Shown here: piece by piece, positions 4,594-6,045 of the stretch
Position numbering within the stretch: position 1 is the stretch's first letter
How the letters are laid out: every line of letters starts with the position of its first letter
Program-made: the position numbers and the translations under genes
The notes under the pieces: generated by a model
Seen by the model: only the letters and a program-made list of their open reading frames with translations
Told to the model about the DNA's origin: nothing
Database searches by the model: none
Assembly: GCA_900551395.1 (NCBI GenBank)
Contig: URVX01000076.1
Span: 1-6,045, forward strand
DNA from: an uncultured Subdoligranulum sp.
GTDB lineage: Bacteria > Bacillota > Clostridia > Christensenellales > CAG-314
Reading direction: 5' to 3'
Length of the DNA stretch: 6,045 bases

Positions 4594-5178
4594 TTGGAAA
4601 GCGAAACTTTAAACAAAGAAATAGGCAAATTGCTTTGCAAAATAAAATCCGGCGACAACGACGCTTTTTGCAGCTTTGTCGACCTCACGAAAAAACAGCT
4701 GGCATTGAGCGCGCTGGCTTATCTCAAAAGCGCGGGCGACATAGAAGACGCGCTTCAGGACACATATATCGCCGTGCTTACGCACATAGACAGCTATGTC
4801 TCAAACGAAAATCCGATGGGCTGGGTCTACAGAATTTTCAAAAACAAATGCCTGTCGATTTTGCGCAGCAGGCGAGGCGACCTTCCGCTGGATTTTGCCG
4901 TCGATATCGGTGCGGCGTTTTCCTTTGAGGATACGGACAGCATGATGCTTGTCAGGGTTCTCATGGAAACGCTTTCCAAAAAAGAAAAAACCGTCGTGTC
5001 CATGAGACTGTGGCTTGACATGACTTTCAAGGAAATTGCTTCGGCAGCGCATTTGTCCAAAGCCGCCGCATTCCGAATTTACAAACGCGCAATAAAAAAG
5101 CTGGAGGAAAAATGTTCCTCCCAAAGCAGCCTTTGCGCGGCAACAAAAACGCTTAACCACGGAGGGGAAAAATCGTGA
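4594..5178 (+). CDS. ECF-type RNA polymerase sigma factor, module 2
   Basis: The 194-residue product starts with TTG. Region 2 covers about 14-95, with IKSGDNDAFCSFV, then DIEDALQDTYIAVL (49-62) and PMGWVYRIFKNKCLSILR (74-91). Region 4 covers about 119-172, with LSKKEKTVVSMRLWLDMTF and the helix-turn-helix KEIASAAHLSKAAAFRIYKR. A short, Ser- and Lys-containing tail (173-194) follows. It would recruit core polymerase to envelope-stress-type promoters. The gene diverges from sigma gene 1, and the two proteins share domain layout but are clearly different in sequence, so this is an old pair rather than a recent duplication. Its last four bases (GTGA) contain the start of the membrane-protein gene, implying translational coupling with its likely anti-sigma factor. 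The promoter at 4513-4541 is the probable source. Confidence 0.85.
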   Translation: MESETLNKEIGKLLCKIKSGDNDAFCSFVDLTKKQLALSALAYLKSAGDIEDALQDTYIAVLTHIDSYVSNENPMGWVYRIFKNKCLSILRSRRGDLPLDFAVDIGAAFSFEDTDSMMLVRVLMETLSKKEKTVVSMRLWLDMTFKEIASAAHLSKAAAFRIYKRAIKKLEEKCSSQSSLCAATKTLNHGGEKS

Positions 5179-5858
5179 AAAAAAAATTTCAAGCATGCTC
5201 CGAAACGGAGAAAAGCCTGACCGCGCTGCCGAAAAGCGTTCAGCCCTTTCCCGACAAGGACTTTGCCCAAGCGGCTCTGTCCCGCAGACAAACCGAAATC
5301 GGCAGAAAAAACGCTTTTTCATTGCGCGGCAGACGCCGTCTGTGCGCGGCGCTTTCGATTGCGTTCTGCCTGCTGGTCGCGGCGGCGGCTATGGTTTCCG
5401 TTCAGCTTATCAAACGGTCTGACCGCTACAACGGCATAGACGGCTACGAGTCGCAGCTCCTGACCGATTTCGGTTTCGCCGACTACAACATGCAAAACGG
5501 CGCCGATTTTCCCGCACTGCCCGCTTCGGACGACGGGACAACCTGCTTCAGGATAACGATATTCAAAAAATCTAAAAAAGCCGTGTTCCTGACTCAAACC
5601 TCTACAATAAAGGGCGCGACTGTGGAGCTTTCGGCGGCGTTGGATAAATGCGAGCTCTCGGAAGCGTACGACGCTTACTTTTCCGACGGCTGCGGCACGG
5701 CGGAAATAAACGGAGTGACTGCCGAGCTTTCGTCTGCGCAAAAAGTTTCTTCACTGACGGCGGCGCGCTTTGCCGTCGACGAAAACCGTTTTTTTCTGAT
5801 AGTGCGAAAGGGCGACAGCTTGGACCTGCTCTTGTCGCTGCTCGAAGAAGTTATTTAA
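5175..5858 (+). CDS. Single-pass membrane protein, putative anti-sigma factor of module 2
   Basis: The 227-residue product starts with GTG inside the stop of sigma gene 2 (GTGA overlap), seven bases after a strong GGAGGGG ribosome site. The N-terminus (1-54) is cytoplasmic and basic, and ends in RGRRR. One hydrophobic segment at about 56-79 (LCAALSIAFCLLVAAAAMVSVQL) is followed by an extracytoplasmic domain of about 148 residues. That domain has a strand-rich middle (FRITIFKKSKKAVFLTQTS) and closes with NRFFLIVRKGDSLDLLLSLLEEVI, a shape like the end of the module 1 membrane protein (strand followed by a terminal helix). No zinc anti-sigma motif is present. The overlap with an ECF sigma gene is the main argument for an anti-sigma role: it would bind the sigma factor in the cytoplasm and sense an outside signal. 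The sequence family is not recognised beyond this, and the extracellular signal is unknown. Confidence 0.65.
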   Translation: MKKKFQACSETEKSLTALPKSVQPFPDKDFAQAALSRRQTEIGRKNAFSLRGRRRLCAALSIAFCLLVAAAAMVSVQLIKRSDRYNGIDGYESQLLTDFGFADYNMQNGADFPALPASDDGTTCFRITIFKKSKKAVFLTQTSTIKGATVELSAALDKCELSEAYDAYFSDGCGTAEINGVTAELSSAQKVSSLTAARFAVDENRFFLIVRKGDSLDLLLSLLEEVI

Positions 5859-5881
5859 ACGGAGCCTTTGGCTCCGTTTTT
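5857..5881. terminator. Rho-independent terminator after module 2, shared with convergent marR-like gene
   Basis: AAACGGAGCC (5857-5866) and GGCTCCGTTT (5870-5879) form a perfect 10-bp stem with a TTT loop, followed by T bases to 5881. It overlaps the stop codon of the membrane-protein gene. On the opposite strand the stem is followed only by a short TTT, so it works best for the plus strand but may also end the convergent gene. Confidence 0.87.
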
Positions 5882-5894
5882 CAATTTGCTCGAT

Positions 5895-6045
5895 TCAAAT
5901 TCGTTTGAGAAAAGCAGCCGCCTTTCTCACGGTTGCAAGCAGCTCCGTCCGCTCCGCGTCGTCGAGCCTGCCGCTCACCTTGTCGCGCATATTTTTCACG
6001 AACACTTCGCCCTCCTCTTTTATCAGCGCGCGCCCCTTGTCCGTA
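5895..6045 (-). CDS. MarR-family transcriptional regulator, C-terminal part (runs off the window)
   Basis: The minus strand gives 49 codons that end in TGA at 5895-5897 and remain open to the window edge. The translation begins TDKGRALIKEEGEVFVKNM, which matches the end of the wing and start of the dimerisation helix in MarR proteins (usual form LTxxGRxL). It continues with LDDAERTELLATVRKAAAFLKRI, a helix like the usual C-terminal dimer helix. The DNA-binding part and the start lie outside the window. It converges on the sigma 2 operon. Family assignment rests on this short piece and on its pattern. Confidence 0.68.
   Translation of the reverse strand, partial: TDKGRALIKEEGEVFVKNMRDKVSGRLDDAERTELLATVRKAAAFLKRI

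Noticed and set aside
4801..5322. Long minus-strand frame antisense to sigma gene 2 and the start of anti-sigma 2
   Set aside because: It is a shadow of the coding strands, rich in Phe, Arg and Cys with no domain or ribosome site.

Overview
The window looks like chromosomal DNA of a low-to-moderate GC Bacillota, most likely a clostridial lineage. This is an inference from purine-rich Shine-Dalgarno sites, GTG and TTG starts, AT-rich intergenic DNA, U-tailed hairpin terminators and ECF sigma genes paired with single-pass membrane proteins. No rRNA, tRNA, CRISPR array or complete mobile element is visible.

Layout from left to right: (1) On the minus strand, 1-223 holds the catalytic C-terminus of a Xer-type tyrosine recombinase whose 5' part is missing; about 220 bp of AT-rich DNA follows. 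(2) A MarR-family regulator (+, 480-1010) faces cobO (-, 1088-1615), an ATP:corrinoid adenosyltransferase. A bidirectional terminator at 1022-1050 lies between them. Both genes have a sigma-A-type promoter placed so that transcription should begin at the A of the start codon, so both look leaderless. (3) About 445 bp at 1616-2060 has no convincing gene but contains two strong hairpins. (4) On the minus strand, in transcription order, come an ECF sigma factor (3794-4306), a single-pass putative anti-sigma factor (2917-3579) with its own terminator, and a secreted papain-like (C39-type) cysteine peptidase (2061-2825). (5) Diverging from these, on the plus strand, is a second ECF sigma factor (4594-5178) that overlaps its own membrane-anchored putative anti-sigma factor by 4 bases (5175-5858), followed by a terminator. 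(6) The C-terminus of a second MarR-family regulator runs in from the right edge on the minus strand (5895-6045).

The core of the window is two sigma/anti-sigma modules placed back to back around a 287-bp control region (4307-4593). That region contains a good housekeeping promoter in each direction, an inverted repeat at the first sigma gene and a cluster of ATTGT/ACAAT elements at the second. A 10-mer, AAACAATCGG, is shared between the region upstream of sigma gene 2 and the region upstream of anti-sigma gene 1, which hints at cross-regulation. A plausible model is that the membrane proteins hold the sigma factors until an envelope signal arrives, and that the secreted peptidase is a target or partner of the first module. 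The model is inference; the gene order, domains and motifs are read from the sequence.
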